From assembly GCA_905233785.1 (NCBI GenBank), contig CAJOCV010000119.1, positions 1 through 5,454 of the forward strand: a stretch of 5,454 nt of DNA. The letters are read 5' to 3'. The notes beneath the pieces were generated by a model. It saw nothing but the letters and a program-made list of their open reading frames with translations, was not told the origin of the DNA and made no database searches. This DNA comes from an uncultured Oscillospiraceae bacterium. GTDB lineage: Bacteria; Bacillota; Clostridia; Oscillospirales; Oscillospiraceae. Numbering within the stretch: position 1 is the stretch's first letter; every line of letters begins with the position of its first letter. Of the stretch, positions 5,202 to 5,454 are shown piece by piece. Both the position numbers and the translations under genes were made by a program.

Positions 5202-5454
5202 TTACAATGCAATAGGGATCGCTTTCGGCTCGATGGGGCAGACATAGCCACCCGCCGCCCGTTCGGCAAATTCGCGCCTGGCATCTGCAAGCAGCGTTTC
5301 GTCGCTCATCAGATCCAGCGCCGTCGCGGCAAGCACCTTGGCCGCGAAGAGCATCCCCTTGTGGGCAAGGCCGCTCTTGCCGCAGGCCACGATCTGCCAG
5401 GAGTGCCCCGGCACACCCGCCGGCCAGCAGCAGGCTTCGATCTGCGAGGTGGGG
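5202..5454 (-). CDS. AbgB-like M20 family metallopeptidase/amidohydrolase, C-terminal 83 residues (5' end outside window)
   Basis: The minus-strand frame is open from the right window edge to a TAA at 5204-5202. The visible end begins PTSQIEACCWPAG and continues with PGHSWQIVACGKS and AHKGMLFAAKVLAATALDL. This pattern, HSWQ followed by HKGM and an alanine-rich helix, is typical of the C-terminus of AbgB-type proteins (aminobenzoyl-glutamate utilisation, M20 peptidase family). They are zinc-dependent cytosolic enzymes that cleave amide bonds of N-acyl amino acids. The GTG at 5414 encodes an internal valine and is not the start. The metal-site residues of the N-terminal half are not visible, so activity cannot be judged and the substrate is unknown. 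Confidence 0.8.
   Translation of the reverse strand, partial: PTSQIEACCWPAGVPGHSWQIVACGKSGLAHKGMLFAAKVLAATALDLMSDETLLADARREFAERAAGGYVCPIEPKAIPIAL

Noticed and set aside
5165..5203. The 5165-5199 hairpin as a simple terminator on the plus strand
   Set aside because: It has a T6 run on the plus strand, but no plus-strand gene ends there, while the arms and nine-base spacing match CIRCE closely.
4067..5215. Open frame of about 382 codons on the plus strand across tatD, hsp20 and both spacers
   Set aside because: It is antisense to two clear genes and runs through the hsp20 terminator, leader and CIRCE-like repeat. No family resemblance is visible and the part over the AT-rich spacer changes composition abruptly.

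Overview
The window looks like a stretch of chromosome from an anaerobic, fairly GC-rich member of the Clostridia, plausibly a gut Oscillospiraceae-type Bacillota. The signs are a group B-type [FeFe] hydrogenase, sigma-A-like promoters with strong AGGAGG-type ribosome sites, a CIRCE-like heat-shock operator, and GC-rich coding sequence next to AT-rich spacers. The taxon is inferred from content only.

Left part, + strand (1 to 2111): a tight run of three genes. The first is the 3' end of a CapA-family gene cut by the window edge. A complete CapA-family paralogue with an N-terminal membrane/signal segment follows after 17 nt, and a flavodoxin-fold protein follows after a further 20 nt. The short gaps and the lack of any terminator suggest one operon. 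The two CapA C-termini align over 110 residues without a gap at about 59% identity, so this is a tandem duplication.

Middle (2112 to 3745): a 69-nt spacer carries a good extended -10 promoter. It is followed by a monomeric, multi-[4Fe-4S] [FeFe] hydrogenase with all H-cluster cysteines present. The gene ends in a perfect 22-bp hairpin that can terminate transcription from both sides, because the next gene is convergent.

Right part, - strand (3758 to 5454): reading leftwards, the end of an AbgB-like M20 metallopeptidase/amidohydrolase, a CIRCE-like inverted repeat, an AT-rich leader, an Hsp20 small heat-shock protein, its terminator, and a TatD-family metal-dependent hydrolase. The tatD promoter appears to be interlaced with the hsp20 terminator.

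The genes form separate functional units: surface/envelope (CapA pair), redox (flavodoxin-like protein and hydrogenase), stress (Hsp20 with likely HrcA control) and housekeeping hydrolases. I see no mobile element, CRISPR array, RNA gene or clearly undescribed multi-gene system. The most interesting signals are the CIRCE variant with its unusually distant placement, the terminator/promoter overlap, and the flavodoxin-hydrogenase neighbourhood.
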